Translations under genes and position numbers: made by a program
Shown: positions 8,301-17,037 of the stretch, piece by piece
How positions within the stretch are numbered: the stretch's first letter is position 1
Layout of the letters: every line of letters starts with the position of its first letter
The notes under the pieces: model-generated
What the model was told of the DNA's origin: nothing
The model's input: the letters and a program-made list of their open reading frames with translations, nothing else
The model's database searches: none
Source: Metabacillus sp. FJAT-52054
GTDB lineage: Bacteria; Bacillota; Bacilli; Bacillales; Bacillaceae
DNA length: 64,000 nt
Assembly (NCBI RefSeq): GCF_037201815.1
Contig: NZ_CP147407.1
Span: 3,790,723 to 3,854,722, forward strand
Direction of reading: 5' to 3'

Positions 8301-9819
8301 TGCCTTTTTCATCCTTTTGAATGTCGCGTTCGCGAATAATTTCGTATAAAGAGGATAATAGCTGGTCTCTCGTCTGCTCATTGTAAATCAGCCCTTTAGC
8401 ATAAGCGTGCGGAAGCTGGAAATGCGGGAGCCATTTCATCCATTGCCAATCCTCATATTCGTCTTCATCAAAGATGAAGACAAAGCGGAGGTCATGATAG
8501 CTGTGGGAAAAAGCAAGCTGGCCGATGAGCTGGTGAAGCTCTTTTTTAACCGTTTTTTCTTTTCCGATCAGACCCATTGCTCCATCCTTCAGGTGAACCG
8601 GAATGGGTACGGGGCCGACTTCTTTGTACGCCTTCTCCAGCTCCTGAGACTGCTCAAGCAAATCGTCAATTTCCCTGTTTGCAAGGTCCGAGCTGCTTAA
8701 GGTTACGGAATAGCTGGACGGACTTTGTCCGTTTCCGATCCGAAGCTGCAAAAAGTCTTTGCTGTCGATGGTGCGCTCCCAGATTCGTTCTGAAATATCC
8801 TCGGTCATGTACTTCATTTTTTCAAAGGAAGGAAAATGATAGCGGAGGACAGTCATTTGACGCTGTGAAAGCTCCTGAAGCTCAGCACGGGAACGCTCCA
8901 AATAGGCTTTGTATACCCGGACACGGCGCTCTTCCCTTTTTTTGCGCAGACCGCGCTCTTTGAAGTATTGAACCGTGGAGGTAATCAGCGTCATGGAAAA
9001 CATGGCAACCGTGATAATGATGTAAATTCCTCTTGGCTGAACAAGGGCTACAATCCCCATAAGGATGAGCATGACAAGGGGAGGCATGATGATGAGCCAG
9101 AGTCCTCTGTTTGTATCCTCTGTTTCCTGAAGCGGCATGTTCAGGTTAATTTTTTCGTCCGGGAGATCATAAATCATCCGGGGAGTTCTGCGGTAGGCCG
9201 GATATTTCTTCTTCATTTCACTTTCCGGCTTCCTTGCTTCAGTCAGGGACGTTTTGATGTCCTCCAAATCAGAGACCGCCAAGATGTCCTCATCGACAAC
9301 CGTGATTGTCATAAATCCCCAAAGAAGGATGTCTCCAATTTGTATATCGGTTTTTCCATCGATTCGGTGACCGTTTTTGTATAAGCGGCTGCTTGCGGAT
9401 TCGAGCGTCCAGCCCTGACTCTGTTTAATCAGCCGGAACGACCCATCTGAGGTCGGGCTCGCGCTTGTAATCTGCGCTTCTTCATCTGCAGAGAAAAGAA
9501 TTTCGTGCTCGTATCCGGTGAACAGGGATCTGGCTTTTTGGAAATCAGGAGTGAGACAAAGAACGAGGGTATGTCCGTCTTCTTCCCATACGAACGAGCC
9601 CTTTTCTGCAAGGCTCCCCTTCATTTCTCCATTGATTCCAATCAGAAATTCACTCTTCCCTTCTTCTCTCGTCAGCTCCAGGGCTCCTGAGGAAAAAGGG
9701 AACGAGCGCACCGTTAGCGTATCACTGTATTCCGGCCCGATGGTCAGCGTGCGTGTTGTCGAATCGGAAATTGAATATGGCTGATAAGTCCGCTGATAAA
9801 AGACCCATAACGTGCTCAT
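5350..9819 (-). CDS. essC: Type VII secretion ATPase EssC (YukBA, FtsK/SpoIIIE family)
   Basis: 1489 residues, full length. Two N-terminal FHA-like domains occupy roughly residues 1-180, followed by two membrane spans (~238-283). Three FtsK/SpoIIIE ATPase domains follow, with Walker A motifs GTTGSGKS (~676), GTSGYGKS (~1004) and GQSQKGKT (~1287). Domain 1 has a canonical Walker B (LFLISDEF, ~783). Domain 2 reads ITIDNF, so the catalytic Glu is replaced by Asn, fitting the view that D1 does most ATP hydrolysis. This is the motor and substrate-recognition subunit. AGGAGG lies nine bases before the ATG. Confidence 0.95.
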   Translation of the reverse strand: MSTLWVFYQRTYQPYSISDSTTRTLTIGPEYSDTLTVRSFPFSSGALELTREEGKSEFLIGINGEMKGSLAEKGSFVWEEDGHTLVLCLTPDFQKARSLFTGYEHEILFSADEEAQITSASPTSDGSFRLIKQSQGWTLESASSRLYKNGHRIDGKTDIQIGDILLWGFMTITVVDEDILAVSDLEDIKTSLTEARKPESEMKKKYPAYRRTPRMIYDLPDEKINLNMPLQETEDTNRGLWLIIMPPLVMLILMGIVALVQPRGIYIIITVAMFSMTLITSTVQYFKERGLRKKREERRVRVYKAYLERSRAELQELSQRQMTVLRYHFPSFEKMKYMTEDISERIWERTIDSKDFLQLRIGNGQSPSSYSVTLSSSDLANREIDDLLEQSQELEKAYKEVGPVPIPVHLKDGAMGLIGKEKTVKKELHQLIGQLAFSHSYHDLRFVFIFDEDEYEDWQWMKWLPHFQLPHAYAKGLIYNEQTRDQLLSSLYEIIRERDIQKDEKGIFFSPHIVFIVTNQQLIADHIILEYLEGEHQKLGISAIFAAENKESLTEHIHTLVRYVNEKEGDIVIQEKKAVQIPFNLDQHSLETNETFARTLRTLDHLTGMTNSIPNSVSFLGMFQAKEVDELPIEQNWLTRESAKSLAVPIGLKGKEDLVELNLHEKAHGPHGLLAGTTGSGKSEFLQTYILSLAAHFHPHEVAFLLIDYKGGGMAQPFKNMPHLLGTITNIEGSKNFSARALASIKSELKRRQRLFDQHTVNHINDYTKLYKKGEATDPLPHLFLISDEFAELKSEEPDFIRELVSAARIGRSLGVHLILATQKPGGVIDNQIWSNARFRVALKVQDATDSKEILKNADAAAITVTGRGYLQVGNNEVYELFQSAWSGAPYNEETREGEDEVALVTDLGFVPLSDVSASIEKKRDVQTEIDVVVEKIAETQKKLNIKKLPSPWLPPLEERISRIGHMSEQEGEIVMGIIDEPEKQSQTAFAYNMIDDGSIGIFGTSGYGKSVSAMTLLMGMASKMSPEELHVYIMDFGNGALLPLRQLPHTADYFLVDQSRKIEKFMSILKEELAKRKRLFQQHEVSSIKMYNNLSAEKLPVIFITIDNFDIIKDEMYDLETELNQILRDGQSLGIYMMITASRANAVRHSIMSNLKTKIAHYMLDSSELHAIVGRPQYAMEAIPGRAFIKKEHTYFAQMLLPADGANDYELLDQLKEDIQMFVEKYSSYTRPKPVPMLPNDLSTITFSQYIEGHQRPGIIPIGLHEEQVQPVHLNLLKNKHCLIIGQSQKGKTNVLKVVINTVMGQQEEKIALFDSIDRGLSSYATEEKIDYLESKESMAAWLDYVEALMTERETQYMQAINEGKAGEVTFTPLLLVIDGYARFLQAADSLIQDRIVKFMKNFSHLGFNIIVAGSNAEISKGYDTLSSELKQIRQAIILMKKSEQTILTLPYDRKEVEINAGFGYYAENGRVTKIQIPLSAIERKIYS

Positions 9820-9888
9820 GAAAGGATACCTCCTCTGTTTAGTGCTAATATAAGGCCCGCCTCAAGGGACTTGAGGTGGACCTTTTCA

Positions 9889-11256
9889 TCAGTTGGTCTT
9901 TGGCGCAGCAGGCTGTTCAGGTGCCGGTTGTTTCCCTGTTGCTGGTGCAGCAGGCTGTTTTCCCGGAGCTGGAGCTGCTGGCTTTCCTGCTGCCGGTACT
10001 GCTGGCTGCTTTTCTGCTGCTTCTTTTGCCTGTTCTTCTTCTACTTTATCAAGAGCTTCCTGTTTTTTTCTTTCTTCTTCTGCTGCTTGAGCTTTATCTT
10101 CATCTATTTTCTTTGTATTTTCAGCAATTTCGGAATCAAGTTCTTTTATTTTCGCCTGTCTTTCTTCACTTTTCATCTCTTTATTTGCTTGGAGGTCCCC
10201 TTTATATTGAATAAGCGCAACCGTCAAGATAAATCGGTCAGCAAGGTTTCTTGCGACTTCTATTGCTTTTTCACTTTCCCCGCGGCCCATTCGAATAAAG
10301 TACTCATAATACCGCTCGTCGGTCCTTAGGTTCAGCCTTTTACGGATGTTTTCCTTTTGGGTTCCTTTAACAAAATCCCCTGTCACAATATAGGAATGAG
10401 CGAGTTGATATCTTACAACCTTAGGCATAGACTCAACCTTGTATTTTTCAAGGTCATTGATTACTTCACTGTAATTGCTTGTTTGATAATTCTCTCCGCT
10501 GCTGACAAATGCCGCGTCTCTCGGCTGAAGGAAAAATACAGAATAGGCCGTATAAATAATAGCGGGAATCAAAAGTATGAGGAGCCCTAATGCTGCGTAG
10601 CGAAACGTTTTCCACTTCTTCTCCGGTATATGTACAAGACTTCGATCTTTTTCTTCCAGCAGCATAATTTTTCTGCTTATTAATGCGGAAAGATCTTCGG
10701 TTGTTTTTGCATCAAAAATTTCTTTTACAAGCGGAGAAACCTGAATCGTATCGTAGAATTTAATGTACTGCTCAAATGTAAACTTTTCGTCTACGGCAGC
10801 CGCAATAACGGCTCTCACTTCGTGCCAGATCCGCTCTTCATCCTTTTCATATGGCGGAATGCTCTCTTTCACACCGTAATGCAGGAATGCAGGTGCCAGT
10901 CCTTTTGTGAGCACCAGGTTATCCGGAGCGACAATAAGATGAAGTCTCGGATACGCGTGGGATTTTACCTTTTCAACTAGCTGGTGGGCAAACACCCAGC
11001 GGCTGTGGCGGTTTTTTTTATGAATTTCATTGAAGTTTTGGTAGGAATCGGCCGGTTTTATATGAATAAGGAGTTCATCCTCTGTCATTTCTATCTTTCT
11101 TTGAATATCGGAGTCGATCTTTTCGAGCATGGCAATTTCAAGCGGATCATCCAGCTTGATTTTCTCCTGCTGAAAAATAAACGAACGTTCCAGATTGTCT
11201 TTTGTGATGCTGCATTCGAGCTGCTGCTCCAAATAGTCAGGATTCTTTTCTGCCAT
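9889..11256 (-). CDS. essB: Type VII secretion protein EssB (YukC)
   Basis: 455 residues. A cytoplasmic pseudokinase-like domain (1 to ~215) is followed by one membrane span (LGLLILLIPAIIYTAYSVFF, ~228-247) and an extracytoplasmic helical domain. After a Lys/Glu coiled coil comes a low-complexity Ala/Pro/Gly/Lys tail (PAAGKPAAPAPGK, GKQPAAPATGK) that is probably disordered. EssB/YukC is a bitopic core membrane component that contacts EssC. It is followed by essC after ~70 bp. Confidence 0.92.
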   Translation of the reverse strand: MAEKNPDYLEQQLECSITKDNLERSFIFQQEKIKLDDPLEIAMLEKIDSDIQRKIEMTEDELLIHIKPADSYQNFNEIHKKNRHSRWVFAHQLVEKVKSHAYPRLHLIVAPDNLVLTKGLAPAFLHYGVKESIPPYEKDEERIWHEVRAVIAAAVDEKFTFEQYIKFYDTIQVSPLVKEIFDAKTTEDLSALISRKIMLLEEKDRSLVHIPEKKWKTFRYAALGLLILLIPAIIYTAYSVFFLQPRDAAFVSSGENYQTSNYSEVINDLEKYKVESMPKVVRYQLAHSYIVTGDFVKGTQKENIRKRLNLRTDERYYEYFIRMGRGESEKAIEVARNLADRFILTVALIQYKGDLQANKEMKSEERQAKIKELDSEIAENTKKIDEDKAQAAEEERKKQEALDKVEEEQAKEAAEKQPAVPAAGKPAAPAPGKQPAAPATGKQPAPEQPAAPKTN

Positions 11257-11270
11257 GTTTTCTGGCTCCT

Positions 11271-11510
11271 TTACAGTATTTCAAGTCGGTCTCCAGTCAT
11301 AATGCCGCTTTCCGCAAGCTGGCGGTCACCAGGGATGACCTTCTGCTTGTTTGGAACGCGGACCCAATGCCCTTCTCGAGGTGGGTCAGAAATGCATTTA
11401 GCCTGCCAGACGATATCAATCATTTTCTTGACAGAATGATAGTCTGATAGGCGAAGGTCAAACACTTCTCCAGTATAATTTTTTAAGTCAACTGTTACTT
11501 CAATATACAT
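11271..11510 (-). CDS. esaB: Ubiquitin-like type VII secretion factor EsaB (YukD)
   Basis: 79 residues with a beta-grasp pattern (MYIEVTVDLKN, then DLRLSDYHSVKKMID, ending GIMTGDRLEIL). YukD/EsaB has a ubiquitin fold without a conjugatable Gly-Gly tail and is a cytoplasmic accessory or regulator of the export system. It is separated from esxA by a terminator-like hairpin and lies 14 bp before essB. Confidence 0.9.
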   Translation of the reverse strand: MYIEVTVDLKNYTGEVFDLRLSDYHSVKKMIDIVWQAKCISDPPREGHWVRVPNKQKVIPGDRQLAESGIMTGDRLEIL

Positions 11511-11532
11511 GCCTTTTCACCTCAAAAATGAA

Positions 11533-11566
11533 GAAGCGCCATAATCCGCGAAGAGTATGGCGCTTC
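11533..11566 (-). terminator. Attenuating hairpin between esxA and esaB
   Basis: An 11-bp stem (GAAGCGCCATA with TATGGCGCTTC) is followed on the minus strand by TTCATTTTTG. It would let most transcripts stop after esxA while some continue into the machine genes, giving excess substrate over apparatus. The effect on expression is inference. Confidence 0.7.
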
Positions 11567-11599
11567 CAAGCGTCTTTGCTGGATTAAGTAGCTAAAAAA

Positions 11600-11893
11600 T
11601 TAGCCGCGGATTTGGTTAGCGATGTCTTGGTCAGCGTTGCGAAGTGCATCAGCTGTTTTGTTAAGCTGTTGGCTAACTTCAGCTAGCATTGTTTCCATTT
11701 TCTCAACAGAAGGTCTTAGTGTTTCCCACTGCTCGGAGAATGCTTCACTTGCAGAACCTTTCCAAAGATCTCTAAGCTCGTCCATTTTACCATTTAAACG
11801 TGTGATTTGCTGGTGTACATTTTCGCTCTCTGCTTTGAAATCGTTTGATTTTACTACAAGTTCTTCTGGTGTTACTTTAATAAGTCCTGCCAT
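11600..11893 (-). CDS. esxA: WXG100 secreted protein EsxA (YukE)
   Basis: 97 residues, two long helices joined by the Trp-Lys-Gly turn (LRDLWKGSASEAF), the WXG100 hallmark. The start is MAGLIKVTPEEL at 11893: AAGGGAG lies nine bases before it, while the upstream in-frame ATG (MFK) touches the Shine-Dalgarno sequence. The protein is the small helical-hairpin substrate of the type VII machine, exported as a dimer. The C-terminal YxxxD/E export signal of some WXG proteins is not evident in the tail (NADQDIANQIRG). First gene of the operon. Confidence 0.95.
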   Translation of the reverse strand: MAGLIKVTPEELVVKSNDFKAESENVHQQITRLNGKMDELRDLWKGSASEAFSEQWETLRPSVEKMETMLAEVSQQLNKTADALRNADQDIANQIRG

Positions 11894-12281
11894 TTTAAAC
11901 ATCTCCCTTACCCGAATTTACTTTAATTGTAAAATTAAACCGACCCTAATTTCAATTGATACTTAGAAATTAGTAGAAAATTGGTTAATTCTATCTACTT
12001 CTACCCGAATTTGGAAGTTATAAACCATAAATAATGAGGAAATATTTCTTATTTCTTTTTTTTATTTGAAACTTACTACTTATTTCGACAGAAAAGTCTA
12101 AAAATATATAATTTCTAGTATGTGGAAGAAAATTTACGAGATTGGTGAAAATGTCTTTTGATTGTTAGGGGATTGTTGGAATTGTCATGTTGGGGGATTT
12201 ATTAGAGGGAATTACTTTGGATAGAAGTATTATAGGTTTTTGTGGTGTTTTTAGTTAAAATAGAACTCTTTTAAATTTGGC
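11894..12281. other. AT-rich esxA upstream region
   Basis: No gene seen. The first ~100 bp hold the esxA leader and must contain the operon promoter, but no single -35/-10 pair stands out. The rest is AT-rich with short TTGGGGG/TTAGGGG stretches and no open frame of note. Confidence 0.5.
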
Positions 12282-12411
12282 TGTTGATTTCCGCTTCAGC
12301 CACTCGCTTTCCGCGGGGCGGGCGGTGAGCCTCCTCAGCGCCAGGCGCTTGCGGGGTCTCACCTGTCCCGCTGCTCCCGCTGGAGTCTCGTGTCTTCCGC
12401 TGCAATCAACA
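12282..12411. repeat. Dispersed ~130-bp intergenic repeat with TGTTGATT/AATCAACA ends, copy 1
   Basis: The element starts TGTTGATTTCCG and ends CAATCAACA. Inside are self-complementary blocks: GGTGAG pairs with CTCACC, and GCGGGGCGGG pairs with TCCCGCTGC-type sequence. A second copy with the same ends and core (GCTTTCCGCGGGGCGGGCGG) lies at 42895-43023. It is far more GC-rich than its AT-rich surroundings. Related repeats are widespread between genes in Bacillaceae (recollection, not checked). Confidence 0.85.
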
Positions 12412-12535
12412 GGGTGTGGAGAAGTGGGTTTAGAGCTTTAACTTTATTTGAATTTTAAACCCCTTCTAACTAGGTTTATCAACACATTAATACCGGAAGA
12501 GTAGAAAAATTTACGGATTTCTTAAACCGCATCTA

Positions 12536-12880
12536 TTAATTAACTCTAATGATGCCCAAATTTTCAGTTGAAGAGATCAGGTCTATTTTATGATTTCCTT
12601 TTGTGTAATAAACAGAAGCCCCTTCTCTTTCTCCCTTTTTCCATCCATTGGCTTTAAGTACTAATTCATATCCAAATGGTATCCCGTTTTCTTCTGATGC
12701 TTTTGACCAATCATAACTATTTCCATGTTCGTTTTTATGGACTAGCTCAGCATTTTTAGGAACTGGGAAGCTAAATAAATCTTCTGATGGTTCGTAAAGA
12801 GATAATGTTATGAAATAATAAAGTGCCCCACCTGCCAAAAGCGCAGCTAAAGCAAGGATCCAACCATTAATTTTCTTCAT
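12536..12880 (-). CDS. Small membrane-anchored protein of unknown function
   Basis: 114 residues starting MKKINGWILALAALLAGG, with AGAGGG ~9 bases before the ATG. The open frame continues upstream without a better ribosome site. An N-terminal membrane anchor is followed by a mixed extracytoplasmic domain of ~85 residues (PKNAELVHKNEHGNSYDWS, GYELVLKANGWKKGER). The spacing of aromatic residues around SYDW and NGWKK suggests a compact folded domain, but no family is recognised. A link with the nearby type VII genes is only positional. Confidence 0.6.
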   Translation of the reverse strand: MKKINGWILALAALLAGGALYYFITLSLYEPSEDLFSFPVPKNAELVHKNEHGNSYDWSKASEENGIPFGYELVLKANGWKKGEREGASVYYTKGNHKIDLISSTENLGIIRVN

Positions 12881-13070
12881 TCTACTAACCCTCTTTAATA
12901 AGTTGTTATTTGATTTTTTCTTCAAACGAAGCTGACCGTTTAGTTTATGTAGAAGTTTCAAGATTTCATATTTATACTGCCATGAATATCCAATATTAAT
13001 ACTGGATATCTTTTTAAAATCAACCGATACCCTTAACATTACTCTTCTATAAAACTCGCAGTATTCCGTA

Positions 13071-13391
13071 TTAAGGACCAGTGCCACAAGATATTCTATA
13101 CGTGGAGTCGTCACTCTTTTTGGCATAGCATAAGGTACCAGTGTCACCTGTTTCACTATCCCAATCTTTCCATAAGACAGAATATAGCGCCCCGTATTGT
13201 GTGTCCTTGATATTTTTGTTTGTAATTACCGCGAGGAAGCTTTGATAAGGGTGGCCATTACTTTGCAGATAGTTTCTTATCGCACTTCTTGGAGAGTGAT
13301 CATTGTGCGTGATTGGAGCTAAAATTGGCGGGGCAATCATTAATACAAATAAGACAATACAAATGATGATCGTTACCTTTCTTTTCCTCAT
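13071..13391 (-). CDS. Small predicted exported protein of unknown function
   Basis: 106 residues. MRKRKVTIIICIVLFVLMIAPP is a basic start plus hydrophobic segment typical of a signal or membrane anchor. The rest (~80 residues) ends in CGTGP and includes two Cys residues (TLCYAKK, RISCGTG) that could form a disulfide. No family recognised. It is separated from the next small gene (12536-12880) by ~190 bp with no promoter identified. Confidence 0.55.
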   Translation of the reverse strand: MRKRKVTIIICIVLFVLMIAPPILAPITHNDHSPRSAIRNYLQSNGHPYQSFLAVITNKNIKDTQYGALYSVLWKDWDSETGDTGTLCYAKKSDDSTYRISCGTGP

Positions 13392-13511
13392 CTCTTTGCT
13401 CCCTCATTCTTAGTCTATTAAAATGTTTAATTTCTTTTCTAATTTACAACCTTATTTTCAATTTAACATAAATATCCAACTAGGGCACTACATATCCGAA
13501 ATAGGTTAAAT

Positions 13512-13531
13512 AAAAAAAGAGGAGTTTCCTC
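13512..13531 (-). terminator. Terminator of the chemoreceptor gene
   Basis: A short stem (GAGGA with TCCTC) lies just after the stop codon, followed on the minus strand by seven T residues. Confidence 0.65.
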
Positions 13532-13541
13532 CCCTCTCTCC

Positions 13542-15503
13542 TTACTTCGTCTTAAATTTTGCTACTTCTGTTTTCAGTCCGGCTGCTAGTTCAGCGAGTT
13601 TGTTGATGGACTGGCCGATTTCTTCCATGGATGAGTATTGCTGCTGGGCTCCGGCTGCGACTTGCTGGGTGGAGCTTGCGGATTCGGTTGCGATGCTGGC
13701 CATTTCTTCGACGGATGCTGTGACTTCCTCGGAGCTTGCGGACATTTGCTCTGCGGTAGCGGACACTTCCTGGATCTGCGAGTTGACCTCTTGGACCGCT
13801 TTTTGAATCATGGTGAAGTTGTCACCGGTTTCTTTGATTAAATCAAGGCCGCCTGCTGCCTGTTCTTTTTCTTTCGCCATGTGATCGATGACGAGGTTCG
13901 TTCTCTTTTGGATGGAACGGATGAGGGTGGTGATTTGCTCAGCGGACTGCTTGGAGCCTTCAGCAAGCTTCCTTACCTCATCTGCTACTACGGCAAAGCC
14001 TTTGCCGTGCTCGCCTGCCCGTGCAGCCTCGATGGCGGCGTTCAGGGCCAGCAGGTTCGTTTGTTCGGAGATGGCCGTGATGACGTCGACAATTTTATTG
14101 ATTTCTGCGGATTTGTCTCCGAGCTCGATGACGAGGCGGGTTGTTTCCTCGACAGAATGATAGATGTCATCCATTTGCTTGACGGCTTTATCAATATAGA
14201 TGCTGCCTTTTTGCGTCTGTTCGGCTGCTTCTGAAACAGTGAGGCTCACCGATGCAGCCCGTTCTGCCACGTATTGGACTCCTGTTGCGATTTCCTGGAC
14301 AGCCTTTGCAGTTTCTTCCGTACTCACCATTTGCGTTTCTGCTCCATCCGACAGTTCATCTACCGATTGGGCAATTTCCTTCGTAATGCCACTTACCTGA
14401 CGGGAGTGCTCCTGGACCTGCTCTGAGGATGCTGAAAGCGTATCAGATGAGTGTTCGATTTGAGATAGCAGATTTTTCAGGGAATCGATCATTGTATTGA
14501 ACGCGATTCCAAGCTGGCCGAGGTCATCCTTTGATGCCACGTGGACTTTATCTGTTAAATCGCCCTTACTTACCTTGCCGGCGACGACGGACAAAAGACG
14601 GATTGGACGAACTATGGAGCGGATGGTGAAGTAATTGAAGACCGTTCCAACGACTATAAAAATTACAATTACGATGATCATGTTGAGTAAAATAGGCGCA
14701 GATTGCTCGGTGAATTCTGCCTTATCAATCGTTCCAAGCACCTTCCAGCCGGTCTGTTCGCTCGTTTCAAACATCATGGATTTGTTTGAGCCTTTAAATG
14801 TATAGCTGAAGGATCCTTTTTCTGATTTGTAAATGGGTTCGCTGATGCTTTTATCCAGTTTTTCACCCGGTTTAAGCGTCGGGTGGACAACGATTTTTCC
14901 ATTTTGGTCTAAAATGCTTGGATACCCTTTGTTGCCGATTTTCGTATCCAAAGTGGATTTAGCAAGGACGGCCAGATCAATATCCATGGCCATCACTCCG
15001 CTGCCGTCGGTTAATGTGCTTGCTATGGTCACGACCATTTTCCCTGTTGCTTCATCCTTATAGGGGCTCGTGATAATGGATTCCCCTTTGTTTGCGATCG
15101 CTTCTTTATACCATTCACGTTCGGTGGGATTGTAGCCTTCCGGGAATTCGGTTCTTGGAAAACTGTACATACTGCCGTCTTTTGTCCCCACATAGGTTAG
15201 TGTCACTTCTTGAAAGGAATTGCTTATATAGCCTAACCGCTCATTCAGGTATGATTCATTTTCAAAGGCTGTGCTATTTAGCGTTTGTGAAAACAGTTCG
15301 ACGACATCCCGTTTATTTTTAAAGAATTCGTCTGTCAGGCCGGTTAAGAGCGTAACCTGCTCGGAAGCTGAGTTTTCAATCTGGTCTTTCACTTCTTTTT
15401 TCGCTGCTACATATCCGAAAATGCCGATCGACAAGGCTGGAACGATCAGCAGAACCGCCGTAAAAAGGATCAGACGATTGCGGATTTTCATATTTTTAAA
15501 CAT
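13542..15503 (-). CDS. Methyl-accepting chemotaxis protein (McpA/TlpA type, dCache sensor)
   Basis: 653 residues. Membrane span 1 (~10-32) is followed by an extracellular double-Cache sensor (with [17 protein letters not shown] and [12 protein letters not shown]), membrane span 2 (~273-297), HAMP ([20 protein letters not shown]), and a long signalling hairpin with the invariant tip [20 protein letters not shown]. The ligand cannot be predicted from sequence; similar B. subtilis receptors sense amino acids. The start at 15503 places GGAG nine bases upstream and is preferred to the ATG two codons earlier. A sigma-D-like promoter precedes it. Confidence 0.93.
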   Translation of the reverse strand: MFKNMKIRNRLILFTAVLLIVPALSIGIFGYVAAKKEVKDQIENSASEQVTLLTGLTDEFFKNKRDVVELFSQTLNSTAFENESYLNERLGYISNSFQEVTLTYVGTKDGSMYSFPRTEFPEGYNPTEREWYKEAIANKGESIITSPYKDEATGKMVVTIASTLTDGSGVMAMDIDLAVLAKSTLDTKIGNKGYPSILDQNGKIVVHPTLKPGEKLDKSISEPIYKSEKGSFSYTFKGSNKSMMFETSEQTGWKVLGTIDKAEFTEQSAPILLNMIIVIVIFIVVGTVFNYFTIRSIVRPIRLLSVVAGKVSKGDLTDKVHVASKDDLGQLGIAFNTMIDSLKNLLSQIEHSSDTLSASSEQVQEHSRQVSGITKEIAQSVDELSDGAETQMVSTEETAKAVQEIATGVQYVAERAASVSLTVSEAAEQTQKGSIYIDKAVKQMDDIYHSVEETTRLVIELGDKSAEINKIVDVITAISEQTNLLALNAAIEAARAGEHGKGFAVVADEVRKLAEGSKQSAEQITTLIRSIQKRTNLVIDHMAKEKEQAAGGLDLIKETGDNFTMIQKAVQEVNSQIQEVSATAEQMSASSEEVTASVEEMASIATESASSTQQVAAGAQQQYSSMEEIGQSINKLAELAAGLKTEVAKFKTK

Positions 15504-15543
15504 TAGCATGCACTCCGATTCTCAGATGATGATTACATGCTAT

Positions 15544-15570
15544 TTATCGACAGACTCCGACAGAAGTTGA
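15544..15570 (-). promoter_or_regulatory. Sigma-D-type promoter of the chemoreceptor gene
   Basis: On the minus strand TCAA, 15 bases, then GTCGATAA matches the flagellar/chemotaxis sigma-D pattern (TAAA/TCAA, ~15, GCCGATAT). It ends ~40 bp before the start codon. Confidence 0.55.
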
Positions 15571-15572
15571 AT

Positions 15573-15602
15573 AAAAAAAACGGGCCTCCCATTGGAAGCC
15601 CG
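15573..15602 (-). terminator. Terminator of the DedA gene
   Basis: A CGGGC...GCCCG stem with an inner TCC/GGA extension, followed on the minus strand by eight T residues. It lies seven bases after the dedA stop. Confidence 0.85.
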
Positions 15603-15609
15603 GCACACG

Positions 15610-16230
15610 TTATTTCTGTTTTTTAAATTTCTTTCTTCTTTTCACATACCATACAATGACCATTACAAGCAGAACTGCGAGCACGGCATAGATGATATTC
15701 GAATAGATGCTCATATATTCTCCGATTTTCGGCCACGCTTCCCCGAGCATCGCGCCTAAAATAACAAGAAGCGTATTCCAAATCAGTGTTCCAAGCGTCG
15801 TATAAATCAGGAAAAGCCATACGTTCATGTTGGACATACCAGCCGGGATGGAAATGACACTTCTTACAAACGGCACCATACGGCAAAAGAAGACCGTCCA
15901 TTTTCCATATCGATCAAACCAGGCATCGCCCCGGTGAATTTCTTTCTTTGAAACAAGCAAAATGTGGCCCCATTTGTCCACAAACTTCCCCAGCTGCTCT
16001 ACATCCAGCAGCCTTCCTACATAATAAAGGATCAAGGCTCCAAGCACCGAACCGGCAGTCGCCGCTAAAATGACCCCCGGAATCGTCAGGCCCGCTGTCG
16101 TTGTCATAAAGCCTCCGAACGGGAGGATGACCTCTGACGGAATCGGAGGGAACACATTCTCCAATGCAATCATTAAAAAGATTCCCAAGTACCCAAACTG
16201 CTCCATAAATTGTGTAATCCAATTTTCCAT
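15610..16230 (-). CDS. DedA/SNARE-associated (VTT) family membrane protein
   Basis: 206 residues with several membrane spans. DedA signatures are ENVFPPIPSEVILPFGG near the N terminus, GSVLGALILYYVGR, and the re-entrant arginine motif FFCRMVPFVRSVISIPAG. DedA proteins include undecaprenyl- or phospholipid-translocating members involved in envelope homeostasis; the substrate here is not determinable. The start at 16230 (MENWITQF) is chosen because AGGAGG precedes it by 11 bases; the open frame extends 15 codons further without such a site. Confidence 0.9.
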   Translation of the reverse strand: MENWITQFMEQFGYLGIFLMIALENVFPPIPSEVILPFGGFMTTTAGLTIPGVILAATAGSVLGALILYYVGRLLDVEQLGKFVDKWGHILLVSKKEIHRGDAWFDRYGKWTVFFCRMVPFVRSVISIPAGMSNMNVWLFLIYTTLGTLIWNTLLVILGAMLGEAWPKIGEYMSIYSNIIYAVLAVLLVMVIVWYVKRRKKFKKQK

Positions 16231-16370
16231 TAGAAATCGTGCCTCCTGTTTCGATCTAGCCGTCCCCGAAACCATTAGTACGGATTAAGAGCCTAAAAGG
16301 TTTCACATTCTCCCTAAAAGACTTCCCGAAAAGGCGGCAGGGCAAACCAGGAGGGGGGTTTGGCGATATG

Positions 16371-16402
16371 TAAAAAACACCAGCTGAATTGGTTTCAGCT
16401 GG
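16371..16402 (-). terminator. Terminator of ssbB
   Basis: Stem CCAGCTGAA with TTCAGCTGG, then GTGTTTTTT on the minus strand, ~60 bp after the ssbB stop. Confidence 0.8.
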
Positions 16403-16461
16403 TCAAACGAGGATCAGAGGGGTTTTGTGATTTTTTCTATAAGAGGGAGGTTAGCGGAAAA

Positions 16462-16809
16462 TCAGGTTTCCTGTTCGGCGAGCTCGCGCGGACGGCCGCT
16501 CATGAATCGGACGGAGTCTGCGACGACTTCTGTGACGTAGACCATTTTACGTTCTGCGTTTTCGTATTTTCGGGATTGGATTCTTCCGGTGACACCGACG
16601 ATGGAGCCCTTTTGGCAGTAATTCGCCGTGTTTTCGGCTGTTCTTCTCCACAGGGTACAATTGACGAAATCTGTTTCGATTTCACCGGCGTGGTTTTTGA
16701 AATTACGGCTGACAGCGAGGGTGATGTGGGCAACCGGGGCTCCTTCTTTCGTGTAGCGGATATCCGGATCCTTCGTAAGACGCCCTACTAACGTTACATG
16801 ATTGATCAT
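16462..16809 (-). CDS. ssbB: Single-stranded DNA-binding protein SsbB
   Basis: 115 residues, one OB fold: MINHVTLVGRLTKDPD, aromatic DNA-contact positions (TLWRRTAENTANYC), KGSIVGVTGRIQSRKYEN. It lacks the long Gly/Gln linker and acidic tip of the main SsbA, so it matches B. subtilis SsbB (YwpH, 113 residues), which protects incoming DNA during competence. The start at 16809 has AAAGGAG seven bases upstream. It is divergent from ywpF, as in B. subtilis. Confidence 0.9.
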   Translation of the reverse strand: MINHVTLVGRLTKDPDIRYTKEGAPVAHITLAVSRNFKNHAGEIETDFVNCTLWRRTAENTANYCQKGSIVGVTGRIQSRKYENAERKMVYVTEVVADSVRFMSGRPRELAEQET

Positions 16810-17037
16810 CCTGTTTCTCCTTTCCTTCCTAGTCAATCGTATTGTAATGGATGTTTGAGAATAGGGAAAATCAGGAAAAGTTATTTTTAGGCATCAATTT
16901 TCCTTTGATGAAGATACAGAAGATAGGTTCTGGCCATTTAAAGGATCTATTTTGTGATTTTCGTAAAAGATAAGAAAAATAATGCGCTATGTTATAATGA
17001 TAAAAACGACTGGAAAACAATGCGGAGGTGGATGATG

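Noticed and set aside
12881..13156. N-terminal extension of the 12536-12880 gene
   Set aside because: The extension has no family signal or ribosome site and overlaps the neighbouring gene; a good site precedes the internal ATG at 12880.
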